Shown here piece by piece: positions 54,565 through 62,992 of a stretch of DNA of 64,000 bases. The translations under genes and the position numbers were made by a program. The stretch is from DAHUYF01 sp035945115 (GTDB lineage: Bacteria > Pseudomonadota > Alphaproteobacteria > ATCC43930 > CGMCC-115725), in assembly GCA_035945115.1 (NCBI GenBank), contig DASZAN010000155.1, positions 1 through 64,000 of the forward strand, given 5' to 3'. Positions within the stretch are counted from its first letter, which is position 1; the number at the start of each line of letters is the position of its first letter. Under the pieces are notes generated by a model. That model had not been told where the DNA came from. It saw nothing but the letters and a program-made list of their open reading frames with translations, and ran no database searches.

Positions 54565-55929
54565 TTACCTACCGCGGCGATAACCGGCGCCGGAATGCGA
54601 TGCCGGCAGGCGCGCGCCGGCACCAAAGAGTTTCTCGCGCAACGTCCCGGGGCGATAGTCGCGCTTGTAGACGCCGCGTCGCTGCAATTCCGGCACGACG
54701 GACTCGACGACATCGGTGAAGCTCTCGGGCATCACGGCGTAAGCGAGATTGAAGCCGTCGATGTCGGTTTCCTCGACCCAGGCGATGAGCTCATCGGCGA
54801 TCTCGTTGGGGCCGCCCACGAACACCGGCCCGCGCCCGCCGATCGCCACATGCTCGGCAAGCTCGCGCACGGTCCAGGTGCGGCGCGTCTCGGCCGAGGT
54901 AAAGGCGGCGAGCGCGCCGCGCATCGCGTCGGTCTCGATATAGCGGAGCGGCTCGTCGAGCGAATATCGCGCGAGGTCGAGACCGGTCCAGCCTGAGAAG
55001 AGCGCGAGCGCGCCCTCGTGATCGACGTAGCGGCGATAGTCTTCGTGCTTCGCCTGCGCTTCCGCCGCATCGCGGCCGGTAATCACCGTCGCCATGGCGA
55101 AGACGCGGATGTCGGAGGGCGCACGGCCATGCTCGACCGCGCGCCGGCGGATGTCGGCGACATAAGAGGCGACGCCGTCCTTGCTGGGGCCGCTGATGAA
55201 GACGCATTCGGCATGTCGAGCGGCGAAATCGCGGCCGCGACCGGAGGCGCCGGCCTGGTAGAGCACCGGCGTCCGCTGCGGCGAGGGTTCTGAGAGATGG
55301 ATGGCCTCGACCCGGAAATAGCGACCCTCGTGCCTGATCTTGTGCACCCGGCCGGGATCGGCGAAGACGCGCGCGTCGCGGTCGCGGCGGGCGGCGCCCT
55401 CCTCCCAGCTCGCTTCCCAGAGCTGGTAGACCACCTCCATATACTCCTCGGCCATGGCGTAGCGCTCGTCGTGGCCGAGCTGATTGACGAGACCCATCGC
55501 CTTGGCGGCGCTTTCGAGATAGCCGGTGACGATGTTCCAGCCGATGCGTCCGTTGGTGAGGTGGTCGAGCGTCGACATGCGGCGCGCCAGCAGATAAGGC
55601 GGCTCGTAGGAGAGCGTGCAGGTGACGCCGAAGCCCAAATGCTCCGTCACCGCCGCCATCGCCGGCACCAGCAGAAGCGGATCGTTCACCGGCACCTGCA
55701 CGCCGCGCTTCAGCGCCGCCGCCGGCGAGCCGCCATAGACGTCATAGACGCCGAGCACATCGGCGAGAAAGATGCCGTCGAACTTGCCGCGCTCGAGCAG
55801 GCGCGCGAGGCTCGTCCAGTAGTCGAGGTGGCGATAGTCCGCGGCGTGATCGCGCGGATGCGTCCAGAGGCCCGGCGATTGGTGAACCGCCGAATTCATC
55901 GCGAAGGCGTTCAGTCGAATCTCTTTCAT
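54565..55929 (-). CDS. NtaA/DmoA-type FMN-dependent monooxygenase
   Basis: A 454-residue protein, typical length. AMNSAVHQSPGLWTHPRD (about 9-26), DGIFLADVLGVYDVYGG, NGRIGWNIVTGYLESAAKAMG and YQAGASGRGRDFAA are the motifs of the NtaA/SnaA/DmoA group in the luciferase superfamily. Members break chelators, dimethyl sulfide or alkanesulfonates with FMNH2 from a reductase. A LivK-type fragment lies directly upstream, so an organosulfur or related substrate is possible but unproven. Confidence 0.93.
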   Translation of the reverse strand: MKEIRLNAFAMNSAVHQSPGLWTHPRDHAADYRHLDYWTSLARLLERGKFDGIFLADVLGVYDVYGGSPAAALKRGVQVPVNDPLLLVPAMAAVTEHLGFGVTCTLSYEPPYLLARRMSTLDHLTNGRIGWNIVTGYLESAAKAMGLVNQLGHDERYAMAEEYMEVVYQLWEASWEEGAARRDRDARVFADPGRVHKIRHEGRYFRVEAIHLSEPSPQRTPVLYQAGASGRGRDFAARHAECVFISGPSKDGVASYVADIRRRAVEHGRAPSDIRVFAMATVITGRDAAEAQAKHEDYRRYVDHEGALALFSGWTGLDLARYSLDEPLRYIETDAMRGALAAFTSAETRRTWTVRELAEHVAIGGRGPVFVGGPNEIADELIAWVEETDIDGFNLAYAVMPESFTDVVESVVPELQRRGVYKRDYRPGTLREKLFGAGARLPASHSGAGYRRGR

Positions 55930-55972
55930 CGCCTTTTCATCTTACTGCTTTCTCTCGTCGTCATGCGCGGCC

Positions 55973-56140
55973 CTAACTCGGCTTCACGAACTTGCACTTG
56001 CTCTCGGCGAGCGGCGGGAATGCCTTCTCGCCGGGGATGCGGCGGAGGATCCTGTAGAAGTCCCAGTCGCGGGCAGACTGCGCGGGCGCCTTCACCTGCG
56101 CGAGATACATGTCGTGGACCATCTGTCCGTCGGCGCGCGC
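55973..56140 (-). pseudogene. C-terminal remnant of a branched-chain-type ABC substrate-binding protein
   Basis: Before a TAG at 55973-55975 the minus strand reads RADGQMVHDMYLAQVKAP, then RDWDFYRILRRIPGEKAFPP and SKCKFVK. This is the typical end of LivK-like binding proteins. Upstream of about 56140 the frame loses sense. The rest of the gene is absent. Confidence 0.75.
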
Positions 56141-56224
56141 GCATGCGCCGCAGAACGAGGGGCGATGCGGTGCGCATCCTAATCCTCCGAGGAAAAGCTG
56201 ATTTGATCCTGATCCGTGTCCCGA

Positions 56225-56446
56225 TCAGGCGGCGCAAAGACAGTCGCTGGCCGTGCCGCCCGCGCGCGCCCGGACGCGGGCGATGAGGGCGCGGAGTTGC
56301 GCGGGCGCGACGCCATCGCGCCGCATGAGCTCAGCGACGATCGGATCCGCCAGCACGTCATCAAGGCGCGGCTCGCAGCCGGCCGCGGACCAGGGACGCG
56401 CACGTCGGACTGATGATGTTTGGCAGTCTTGAGGGATCGTCGACAT
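56225..56446 (-). CDS. Small conserved-looking hypothetical protein
   Basis: A 73-residue protein; GAGGTGAG precedes the ATG at 56446. RLDDVLADPIVAELMRRDGV (about residues 27-46) followed by LRALIARVRARAG is a pattern recalled from short alphaproteobacterial proteins. Cys at 8, 24, 69 and 71. Function unknown. Confidence 0.6.
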   Translation of the reverse strand: MSTIPQDCQTSSVRRARPWSAAGCEPRLDDVLADPIVAELMRRDGVAPAQLRALIARVRARAGGTASDCLCAA

Positions 56447-56723
56447 CGCTCACCTCGTCTTTCTCCGCCACGGCGGAGGTTGGAGAAGACGGGCCCGTCA
56501 CATGAAAAGCCCGCCGCAGCGGAGAGCCTCGGCGGGTCGATGCCAGGCGCTTTAGCTGCATTTGTTACGCGCCCGCAAGCTGTCTGCTCAAATCGGCGCG
56601 AGGCTCAATCCTCTCAATACACAGCAGAGACGTCAATGGAAAAATAATACCACCGTTATGATGTGAAATAGACCTCGCGCCACGGTCCCAGGGCAGCGTA
56701 CTGTCGCCTGGATCGTTCGATCG

Positions 56724-57266
56724 CTAGTGGGCCAGCGCTCCCTGGCTCGGCCGCTTCCGGCGACCGCGTCGCGTCTTCCTCGAAGCCTCTCTTGCGCCTT
56801 GACGAGTGGTCTCCTTGGCCGCTCCGCTCGCCGCCCCTGCCCTAACCGCGTCATCGGCACCGGCCTTCTTCTCCGTGATCCTCTCCTCCTCCTCTTCGAC
56901 GAGATCTGTCATCTCCCGCGTCAACACGAAGAGAAAGGGTGCGGGGTTGCCATCGTCGCCCTGCGCATAGTCGAAGCCGTAGCGGCCGATGCACCGCGAC
57001 TCGATCTCGGAGATGTCATGAAGCACTGAGCGTTTGGCGACGGCGACCGCGACCGCACGCTCCATGATTTGAATATAGGCGGCGAGGTGAGGATTGTTGA
57101 CGGGAAGGGCATCGAGTCTCTTCGCCAGTGCCGCGAGCGAGTACGAGGAACTGATGTTGCGCTGGTCATCCGGGTGTTGCTCGGCCCGCCGCGCGCGCCA
57201 CTTCGCCGAGTTCGTGACCGCAAGCACGAGTTGCGCTCGAAGCACTTCGTCCGTGATCATGCCCAT
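56724..57266 (-). CDS. Hypothetical protein with basic tail
   Basis: A 180-residue protein; AAGGAAG lies just before the ATG. The first about 125 residues are helical (LAALAKRLDALPVNNPHLAAY, MERAVAVAVAKRSVLHDISEIE), then an acidic stretch VEEEEERITEKK and an Arg/Lys/Ala-rich end. No family was recognised. The tail could bind nucleic acid. Confidence 0.55.
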   Translation of the reverse strand: MGMITDEVLRAQLVLAVTNSAKWRARRAEQHPDDQRNISSSYSLAALAKRLDALPVNNPHLAAYIQIMERAVAVAVAKRSVLHDISEIESRCIGRYGFDYAQGDDGNPAPFLFVLTREMTDLVEEEEERITEKKAGADDAVRAGAASGAAKETTRQGAREASRKTRRGRRKRPSQGALAH

Positions 57267-57825
57267 ACGCTTCCTTCGCCCTTCTCCAGCGGCACGCTCC
57301 GTTTGAGTCGTGCCGCGACCATAAGGGCGTTCGTGGACGGTTCAGCGGCTTCGACCGATTGGACCTCTGAAGGAGGGGATCGGATATTCTTGCGATTGCT
57401 CAGCCAGCCGCCGAAATGCGCCGCGGATGCGGGCGACGCCAACACGACAGTCAAAACAGTCGCAGCACCCATGGGCCGATAAGCCTGAGATTTCCCGAGG
57501 TCTCAGAACCTGACGTACGGCGACGTCGATCAATTGCTCCCGATTCTCGCCGGGAGGCGTCCAAAGCGATGGCACGCGAGCCTCCAACCGCGAATTGCGT
57601 TATGACCCCGCAACAAACGCCCGCGATGGATAAATCGTTCGTGTCAATTTTGCGCTTCCTCCAGGCGGCGCACCCCTTTCCGCCGCGGACGTTCACTGGT
57701 GGAGGACCAAGAATGCGGCCTATTCTGAGGCCGGCGGGAGCGTGGCGGAGATGAGCGCGATTTGCGGGACGCGGTTTGATCCAGCGGGCACCTGGGCTCG
57801 TGGAGGCCGATAAGGGAGGGTATCG
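57267..57825. other. Gene-free stretch
   Basis: About 560 bases between divergent genes. A minus-strand frame of 71 residues (57257-57472) opens with a signal-peptide-like MGAATVLTVVLASPASA but has no ribosome site. Nothing else was seen. Confidence 0.4.
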
Positions 57826-58059
57826 ATGAGGAGCGTAAGCGTGCTCGTGGTGATCGGAGCCGTACTGGCCCTCCTTGGGATCATCGGATTTGCGATCCCG
57901 GTCTTTACGACCCATGACACCAAAGAGGTTGCCAAGATTGGCGATTTGAAGCTGCAAACAACCGAGGCGACGCAGCATGTCGTTCCCCCCGTTGTTAGCG
58001 GGGGCGCGCTCGTCATCGGCATTGTCCTGATCGGTGCGGGTCTCTACCAGCGGCGGTGA
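57826..58059 (+). CDS. DUF3185-like small membrane protein
   Basis: A 77-residue protein; AAGGGAGGG precedes the ATG. Two membrane helices (VLVVIGAVLALLGIIGFAI and SGGALVIGIVLIGAGLY) flank a short polar part with a conserved-looking THDTKEVAKIGDLKLQTTE. This matches the DUF3185 layout. Function unknown. Confidence 0.75.
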   Translation: MRSVSVLVVIGAVLALLGIIGFAIPVFTTHDTKEVAKIGDLKLQTTEATQHVVPPVVSGGALVIGIVLIGAGLYQRR

Positions 58060-58096
58060 CGCTCTCGCCCTAGGCGCAGCCTCGGGCGACCAGAAG

Positions 58097-58255
58097 TCAC
58101 TGGCCGCCGCTGCCCCGCATCAGAAACGTGATGATCACTGCGACGCCGGCGCCGATCACGGCGAATTGGACGATCGGCGTCGTCGAGCCGCAGCCTATGT
58201 CGAGTAGTCTACACAGCATGTGCTGCTCCATCGGGTGGATGAGCGGGCCCGCCAT
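58097..58255 (-). CDS. Possible small membrane protein
   Basis: A 52-residue frame from the ATG at 58255 with one hydrophobic helix (VQFAVIGAGVAVIITFLM) near the C-terminus. It also contains Cys at two sites. No ribosome site was found, and longer TTG or shorter ATG starts exist. Confidence 0.3.
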   Translation of the reverse strand: MAGPLIHPMEQHMLCRLLDIGCGSTTPIVQFAVIGAGVAVIITFLMRGSGGQ

Positions 58256-58427
58256 CACGAGAACTCTATGATTTTTCAATAGAAGAAAAGCTTAACGGGA
58301 TGGGGCCCCCGTTAACCAAGACGATCCAGTTCGCCCCGCTGGGCATTTGGCCACTTGCGGAACGGCGTCTCGACGGCGGTCTCGCCGTTGGGCATCATGC
58401 GTGCAGGGAGAGAGAAGGAGGCTCGGC

Positions 58428-59210
58428 ATGCGAAAGGCACCGGTCGTCGCGCTCAAATCGATCCGCGAGCGCGTCAGCGAGGCGGAATGGGAGACGCGCG
58501 TCGATCTCGCCGCCTGCTATCGCCTGGTGGCGCGCTACGGCATGAGCGATCTCGTCTACAACCACATCACCGCGCGCGTGCCCGAGGAGGAAGGGCACAT
58601 CCTCATCAATCCCTATGGCTTCCTCTATGCCGAGATCACCGCCTCGAGCCTCTACAAGATCGATCTCGACGGCAATACCGTGCTGAAGCCCGAGACGCAT
58701 TACGGCATCAACCGCGCCGGCTATGTCATCCACAGCGCCGTCCATCGCGCGCGCCATGACGTCGCCTGCGTCATCCACACGCATTCGCGCGCGGGCATGG
58801 CGGTCTCGGCCATGAAATGCGGCTTGCTGCCGCTGACGCAGACGGCGATGCGCTTTTACGGGCGCATCAGCTATCACGATTACGAAGGCCCGGCGATCGA
58901 TCTCGACGAGCAGCAGCGGCTGGTGCGCGATCTCGGGCAAACCGATGCGATGATCCTGCGCAACCACGGGCTCCTCACCTGCGGCCGCAGCATCGCCGAA
59001 GCCTTCAACATCCTTTATTGGCTCGAGAACGCGTGCAAGGCGCAGGTGGACGCAATGGCGTCCCACACTGAGCTCACGCTCCCCTCGCCGGAAGTCGCCG
59101 AAAGAAGCGCGCATCTCTATGCCCCCGGCACGCGCCGCGTCTATGGTGAGATGGAATGGGAAGCGATGCGCCGTCTGCTCGACCGCGAGGACAAATCCTA
59201 CGAGACGTGA
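58428..59210 (+). CDS. Class II aldolase/adducin family protein
   Basis: A 260-residue protein; GAAGGAG precedes the ATG at 58428. YGMSDLVYNHITARVPEEEG, IHTHSRAGMAVSAM (zinc His pair), and LRNHGLLTCGRSIAEAF (third His) are family signatures. Such enzymes cleave or condense sugar phosphates and related hydroxy-acids, or are structural relatives. It runs into the converging DsrE gene eight bases from its stop. Confidence 0.92.
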   Translation: MRKAPVVALKSIRERVSEAEWETRVDLAACYRLVARYGMSDLVYNHITARVPEEEGHILINPYGFLYAEITASSLYKIDLDGNTVLKPETHYGINRAGYVIHSAVHRARHDVACVIHTHSRAGMAVSAMKCGLLPLTQTAMRFYGRISYHDYEGPAIDLDEQQRLVRDLGQTDAMILRNHGLLTCGRSIAEAFNILYWLENACKAQVDAMASHTELTLPSPEVAERSAHLYAPGTRRVYGEMEWEAMRRLLDREDKSYET

Positions 59211-59218
59211 GCCGGCTC

Positions 59219-59596
59219 TCAGTAAGAGAGGACCCGGCACTCCCCTTCCATGACATCGCGGAGCATGATGGCGGCGCTCATCATGCCCTTGCACTCTGGG
59301 ATGAGATCGCTTTCGCTGGCGCCGATCAGGTCGAGATTGGTCGAGCAGGTCCAGAAGCGCGCACCTTGATCGTGCGCCTCCTTGATCCAGTCATAGACGG
59401 TCTTGGCATCACGCGCGGTGACAGCAAGCGACTGCGCGATGCCCTTCACCATGAGCCGCGCCGCAGCACCCGAGCAGAACACGTCGACCTCGTAATCCAT
59501 CGCCGCCGCAAGCGCGGCGTGATAGAAGGGCGCGCTCAGCGTCTGCGGCGCCTCGAGGTCGGCGTTCGTGAAAACGATCAGCAAGCGGCGTGTCAT
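59219..59596 (-). CDS. DsrE-family sulfur-relay-like protein
   Basis: A 125-residue protein from the ATG at 59596. RRLLIVFTNADLEAPQTLSAPFYHAALAAAMDYEVDVFCSGAAARL is the DsrE/YchN fold start, and FWTCSTNLDL places a Cys near the usual active position. Members carry sulfur as a persulfide. It overlaps none but follows tusA by 4 bases, so sulfur transfer between the two is likely. Confidence 0.88.
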   Translation of the reverse strand: MTRRLLIVFTNADLEAPQTLSAPFYHAALAAAMDYEVDVFCSGAAARLMVKGIAQSLAVTARDAKTVYDWIKEAHDQGARFWTCSTNLDLIGASESDLIPECKGMMSAAIMLRDVMEGECRVLSY

Positions 59597-59600
59597 TACA

Positions 59601-59828
59601 TCACCCCGGCTTGACGATGCGGAAGATATAGAGATCGCCCCGGCGCTCCTCGCCGGCCAGCACATGGCCGGTGCGGTGGACGAAATGCGGCACGTCGACG
59701 ACGCTCAGCGGATCCGTGCATTCCAGCACCACCACGGCGCCCGTCGGCAGACCGCGCAGCGCCTTCTTTGCCCGCAGCACCGGCAGCGGACAGGAAAGCC
59801 CGCGGAGATCGAGGCGAAGCTCACTCAT
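59601..59828 (-). CDS. TusA family sulfurtransferase
   Basis: A 75-residue protein. LDLRGLSCPLPVLRAKKAL (about residues 6-24) is the TusA signature, where Cys13 in CPLP takes up sulfur, and DVPHFVHRTGHVL follows. It is a small sulfur carrier. It sits between the TusA-MetE fusion gene and the dsrE-like gene in the same operon. Confidence 0.94.
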   Translation of the reverse strand: MSELRLDLRGLSCPLPVLRAKKALRGLPTGAVVVLECTDPLSVVDVPHFVHRTGHVLAGEERRGDLYIFRIVKPG

Positions 59829-59842
59829 GGCCGCGGCACGCG

Positions 59843-61366
59843 TCAATGAAGGTCGAGCCGCTCGCGCAATTGCGCCGCCGCCTCGGCAATGACGGCGAGC
59901 TTCGCCTCCGCCGCCGCGGCGTCGCAGATGGGATTGTCGGCGAAGGTGGCGAAGCCACAATCGGGATGGAGCAGCACGCGGTCGCGACCGAAGAGATCGA
60001 CGGCGCGGGCGATCTTGGCCGCGACCTCGTCGAGCGCCTCGGCCGCCGCGTGCTTCTGATTGACGACGCCGACGCCGATGCGCGCATCCGCGGGCAGTGC
60101 CTTCAGTATCTCCATTTCGCCGGCACGCGGCGTGCACATCTCGAGGAGATAGGCACCGACCCGCATCGCTGCCAGCGTGTCGACGAGCGGCGCGTAGCTG
60201 CCGGCCAGCGCCACCGTCTCGTCGGGCGTCCAGTTGCCGCGGCAAACATGAAGCGCGATGCGTTCGCGCGGCGCTTCGGCGATAACGGCATTGACGAGCT
60301 CCCGCGCGAAACCGAGCTCATGCTCGGGGCCGTGCGATTCCGAAAGCGCGCCGCACATGAAGCTGCGCTTGTTCTTGGCGCCCGAGAACACCACCTCCGA
60401 CAACACCGGCTCGTCGAGCTGAATGAGCGCGGCGCCGGCGTCGACGAGATCGGCGATCTCCTCTTTGAGTGCACGTACGACGTCCTCGGCAAGCGCTTCG
60501 CGGCTCTCATAAGCGCGGTCGGAGATGCATTCCATCCACATGGTGCGCGTCAAGAGATAAGGACCGGGGAGCGCCACCTTGACCGGCTTCGCGGTGATGC
60601 CGCGGAGAAAATCGACCTCGTGCGCCACCAGCGGCTTGCGCCGCGTCAAGCGGCCGAAGACGGCGGGGTGGCGCACATCGGCCGCAGGTACGTCAAGCGC
60701 GCGGAGCTCGGCGGCGAACTCCTCGGGATCGTCGACGAGCGGCAGCAGATCGACGAGGGGAATGAGCTGGCAATTGTCGAGGCGGCTCGCGACGAAGCTC
60801 GCATAGCTGTCGCGCCGCTGCTCGCCATCCGTGACGACGTCGGCATGGGCGCGGTCCTGCGCGGCCGCAGCAAGCCGCACTGCGTCATTGGCGGTCTCGG
60901 CGAAGGCGCGTTCCTCGAGCCGGCCTTCGACGTAAGCGTGCATTGCCTCGATCATCCAGCGCGGGCGCGGCCAGCTGCCGACGCCCATCACCGCCAGCGG
61001 CGGCACTGGCCGCGCCGCGACGGGCGTGCGGCGATGCTGTGGCGCGGATCGTGGCGTCGAAGCCGGGCGGGCCGGCACCGGCCTCGTTTCCGCCTCGACG
61101 CGCTCACTGAGCGCGCCTTTGCAGACGAGAAAGCTGCGCTGCTTCCCTTCCTTCGTCTTCGAGACCAACTCGTTGCCGGTAAGGCGGCACCAGGCCGGCA
61201 GGTCCTCATCGACGGAAATCTCCGTCGAGCGGATTTCCAGGATCTGCCCGCGGCGCATGGGATCGATGTGCTTGCGGATGAGCAGCAGCAAGCCGTTGCC
61301 GCAGTCGAGATCGCCGCCGTCGAAGCTCACGTCAGGCTTGAGCGGATGCCCGGCCGAAGTTTCCAT
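59843..61366 (-). CDS. Fusion of a TusA-like domain and a MetE-type methyltransferase
   Basis: A 507-residue protein from the ATG at 61366 (AGGGAAG upstream). Residues 1-75 resemble a TusA-like domain (FDGGDLDCGNGLLLLIRKH, DLPAWCRLTGNEL) in which the Cys-Pro part of the motif is replaced by CGN. A Pro/Arg linker follows (about 90-125). Residues 125-507 are the cobalamin-independent methionine synthase core: VVTDGEQRRDSYASF, LDEPVLSEVVFS, ALHVCRGNW (zinc His and Cys), EMCTPRAGEME (Glu) and LHPDCGFATF (Cys). A full MetE N-terminal domain is missing. It is probably a methyl- or thiol-transferring enzyme for a small sulfur compound, not ordinary methionine synthesis. Confidence 0.85.
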   Translation of the reverse strand: METSAGHPLKPDVSFDGGDLDCGNGLLLLIRKHIDPMRRGQILEIRSTEISVDEDLPAWCRLTGNELVSKTKEGKQRSFLVCKGALSERVEAETRPVPARPASTPRSAPQHRRTPVAARPVPPLAVMGVGSWPRPRWMIEAMHAYVEGRLEERAFAETANDAVRLAAAAQDRAHADVVTDGEQRRDSYASFVASRLDNCQLIPLVDLLPLVDDPEEFAAELRALDVPAADVRHPAVFGRLTRRKPLVAHEVDFLRGITAKPVKVALPGPYLLTRTMWMECISDRAYESREALAEDVVRALKEEIADLVDAGAALIQLDEPVLSEVVFSGAKNKRSFMCGALSESHGPEHELGFARELVNAVIAEAPRERIALHVCRGNWTPDETVALAGSYAPLVDTLAAMRVGAYLLEMCTPRAGEMEILKALPADARIGVGVVNQKHAAAEALDEVAAKIARAVDLFGRDRVLLHPDCGFATFADNPICDAAAAEAKLAVIAEAAAQLRERLDLH

Positions 61367-62153
61367 GGTGCATACTTCCCTGCTGATCATCGCGTCCTTT
61401 GCCGGGCACAGCAACCGCGGCCGCGCCGTAGAGCGCCCCATAGGCGACTTCATCGAAGGCGTCTGCCGCGGATTGCAGCACGACACGCCCTTGCGAGAGC
61501 CCGATAATGCGGTCGGCATAGGCGCGGGCGAACGGCACCTGGTGCAGGCTGCACAAAACGGCGACACCTTCGCTCCGGGCGATGCTCTTGAGCAGCGTCA
61601 TCACGCCGTCGGCGGCGCTGGGATCGAGGCTCGCCACCGGTTCGTCCGCAAGAATGAGGCGCGGCTGCTGCGCCAGCGCGCGGGCGATCGCCACCCGCTG
61701 CTGCTGCCCGCCCGAGAGCCGGTCAGCGCGTGCCATGGCGTGCTCGAGCAGGCCGACGCGATCGAGGCATTCGAGCGCCATGAGCCGGTCGGCGCGCGTG
61801 AAACGGCGCAGCAAGCCGCGCCAGGCCGGCACATAGCCGAGCCGCCCCGCCAGTACGTTCTCGAGCGCGGTGAGCCGGCTCACCAGATTGAATTGCTGGA
61901 AGATGACGGCGACACGGCGGCGCGCGCGATCCTCCGTCGCGATTCGCGCGCGGCCATCATCGGCCTCGAGCAACCCCGCGATGCAGCGGAAGAGCGTGGT
62001 CTTGCCGGCGCCACTCGGCCCGAGCACGGCGACGAACTCGTGCTCGGCGACGGCGAAGCTCACCTCGGCTATAGCGGCGCGTCCATCGAAGGACTTCGTG
62101 AGCCCGTCGACGACGAGACGCGGCGCGCCCCCTCCGCGGCGAACGTCCATCAT
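61332..62153 (-). CDS. phnC: Phosphonate-type ABC transporter ATP-binding protein (PhnC-like)
   Basis: A 273-residue ATPase. AVLGPSGAGKTTLFRCIAGL (Walker A), RLSGGQQQRVAIARALAQQP (signature) and LILADEPVASLD (Walker B) are intact. IFQQFNLVSRLTALENVLAGRLG is the PhnC-type Q-loop region. It drives import of a phosphonate-like or other small anion. It overlaps the next gene by 35 bases and follows the permease directly. Confidence 0.93.
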   Translation of the reverse strand: MMDVRRGGGAPRLVVDGLTKSFDGRAAIAEVSFAVAEHEFVAVLGPSGAGKTTLFRCIAGLLEADDGRARIATEDRARRRVAVIFQQFNLVSRLTALENVLAGRLGYVPAWRGLLRRFTRADRLMALECLDRVGLLEHAMARADRLSGGQQQRVAIARALAQQPRLILADEPVASLDPSAADGVMTLLKSIARSEGVAVLCSLHQVPFARAYADRIIGLSQGRVVLQSAADAFDEVAYGALYGAAAVAVPGKGRDDQQGSMHHGNFGRASAQA

Positions 62154-62966
62154 CTACACCAGCCGCCGCCGGAGCCAACCGGAGAGTTGGTCGAGCGCGG
62201 TGACGACGATGAGAATGACGGCGATGATGGTGAAGAGCCGCGAGAAATCGAGCAGGTCCATGCTGTTCTTGAGCTCCTGTCCGATGCCGCCTGCGCCCAC
62301 CACGCCCAACACCGTGGAGGCGCGCACGTTGAACTCCCACCAGAAGAGCGCGGTCGAGATCATCACGGGCGAGAGGTCGGGAATGAGCGCATAGGCGATC
62401 GCGGTCAACCGACCTGCACCGGTGGTGCGCACCGCCTCGAAGGGACCGAGATGGGCGTTCTCGATGCTGTCGGCGAAGAATTTGGCAGCGCTCCCCCAAG
62501 TATGAAGGGCAATACCGAGCACGCCGGCGAAGGGGCCGAGGCCCACCGCGGCCACGAACAAGAGCGCGAAGACGAAGCTGTCGATGCCGCGGAGCGCGTT
62601 CAGGAACCAGCGCGCCGGATGATAAAGCCGCGGGAACGGCGTGATGTTGCGGCTCGCCAAGAGCGCCATGGGGAGCGCGAGCAGCGTCGCCGCCGTGGTG
62701 CCGATGGCCGCCATCGCCACGGTTTCTGCGGTGCGCTGCAGGAAGAGCGGCAGCTCCGCAAGCTTCGGCGGCCAGGCAAGCGCCAGCCAATGGCCGAGCT
62801 TCGGCAAGCCTCTTGCGAGCTTGCCGAGATCGATTTGCGCCAAGTGACCGGCGACGAGGTAGAAGGCGATCACGCCAAGCGCAATTGCCCAAAACCGCAA
62901 GCGATCAGGCGTGACGCCGACGCGGCGACGCTCGAGGTCGGCGAACGCGAGTTGCGCGGGGGTCAT
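62154..62966 (-). CDS. phnE: Phosphonate-type ABC transporter permease (PhnE-like)
   Basis: A 270-residue protein with about six membrane helices. TAETVAMAAIGTTAATLLALPMALLAS and NIEN-containing FFADSIENAHLGPFEAVRTTGA with GAGRLTAIAYALIPDLSPVM form the EAA-type loop that docks the ATPase. It shares the PhnE length and layout. The stop codon touches the phnC start. Confidence 0.93.
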   Translation of the reverse strand: MTPAQLAFADLERRRVGVTPDRLRFWAIALGVIAFYLVAGHLAQIDLGKLARGLPKLGHWLALAWPPKLAELPLFLQRTAETVAMAAIGTTAATLLALPMALLASRNITPFPRLYHPARWFLNALRGIDSFVFALLFVAAVGLGPFAGVLGIALHTWGSAAKFFADSIENAHLGPFEAVRTTGAGRLTAIAYALIPDLSPVMISTALFWWEFNVRASTVLGVVGAGGIGQELKNSMDLLDFSRLFTIIAVILIVVTALDQLSGWLRRRLV

Positions 62967-62992
62967 CGACGCTCATTCCTCGCCTTACCCGC

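Noticed and set aside
57257..57472. Minus-strand frame with signal-peptide-like start
   Set aside because: No ribosome site, and it overlaps the start of the gene at 56724-57266 by 10 bases.
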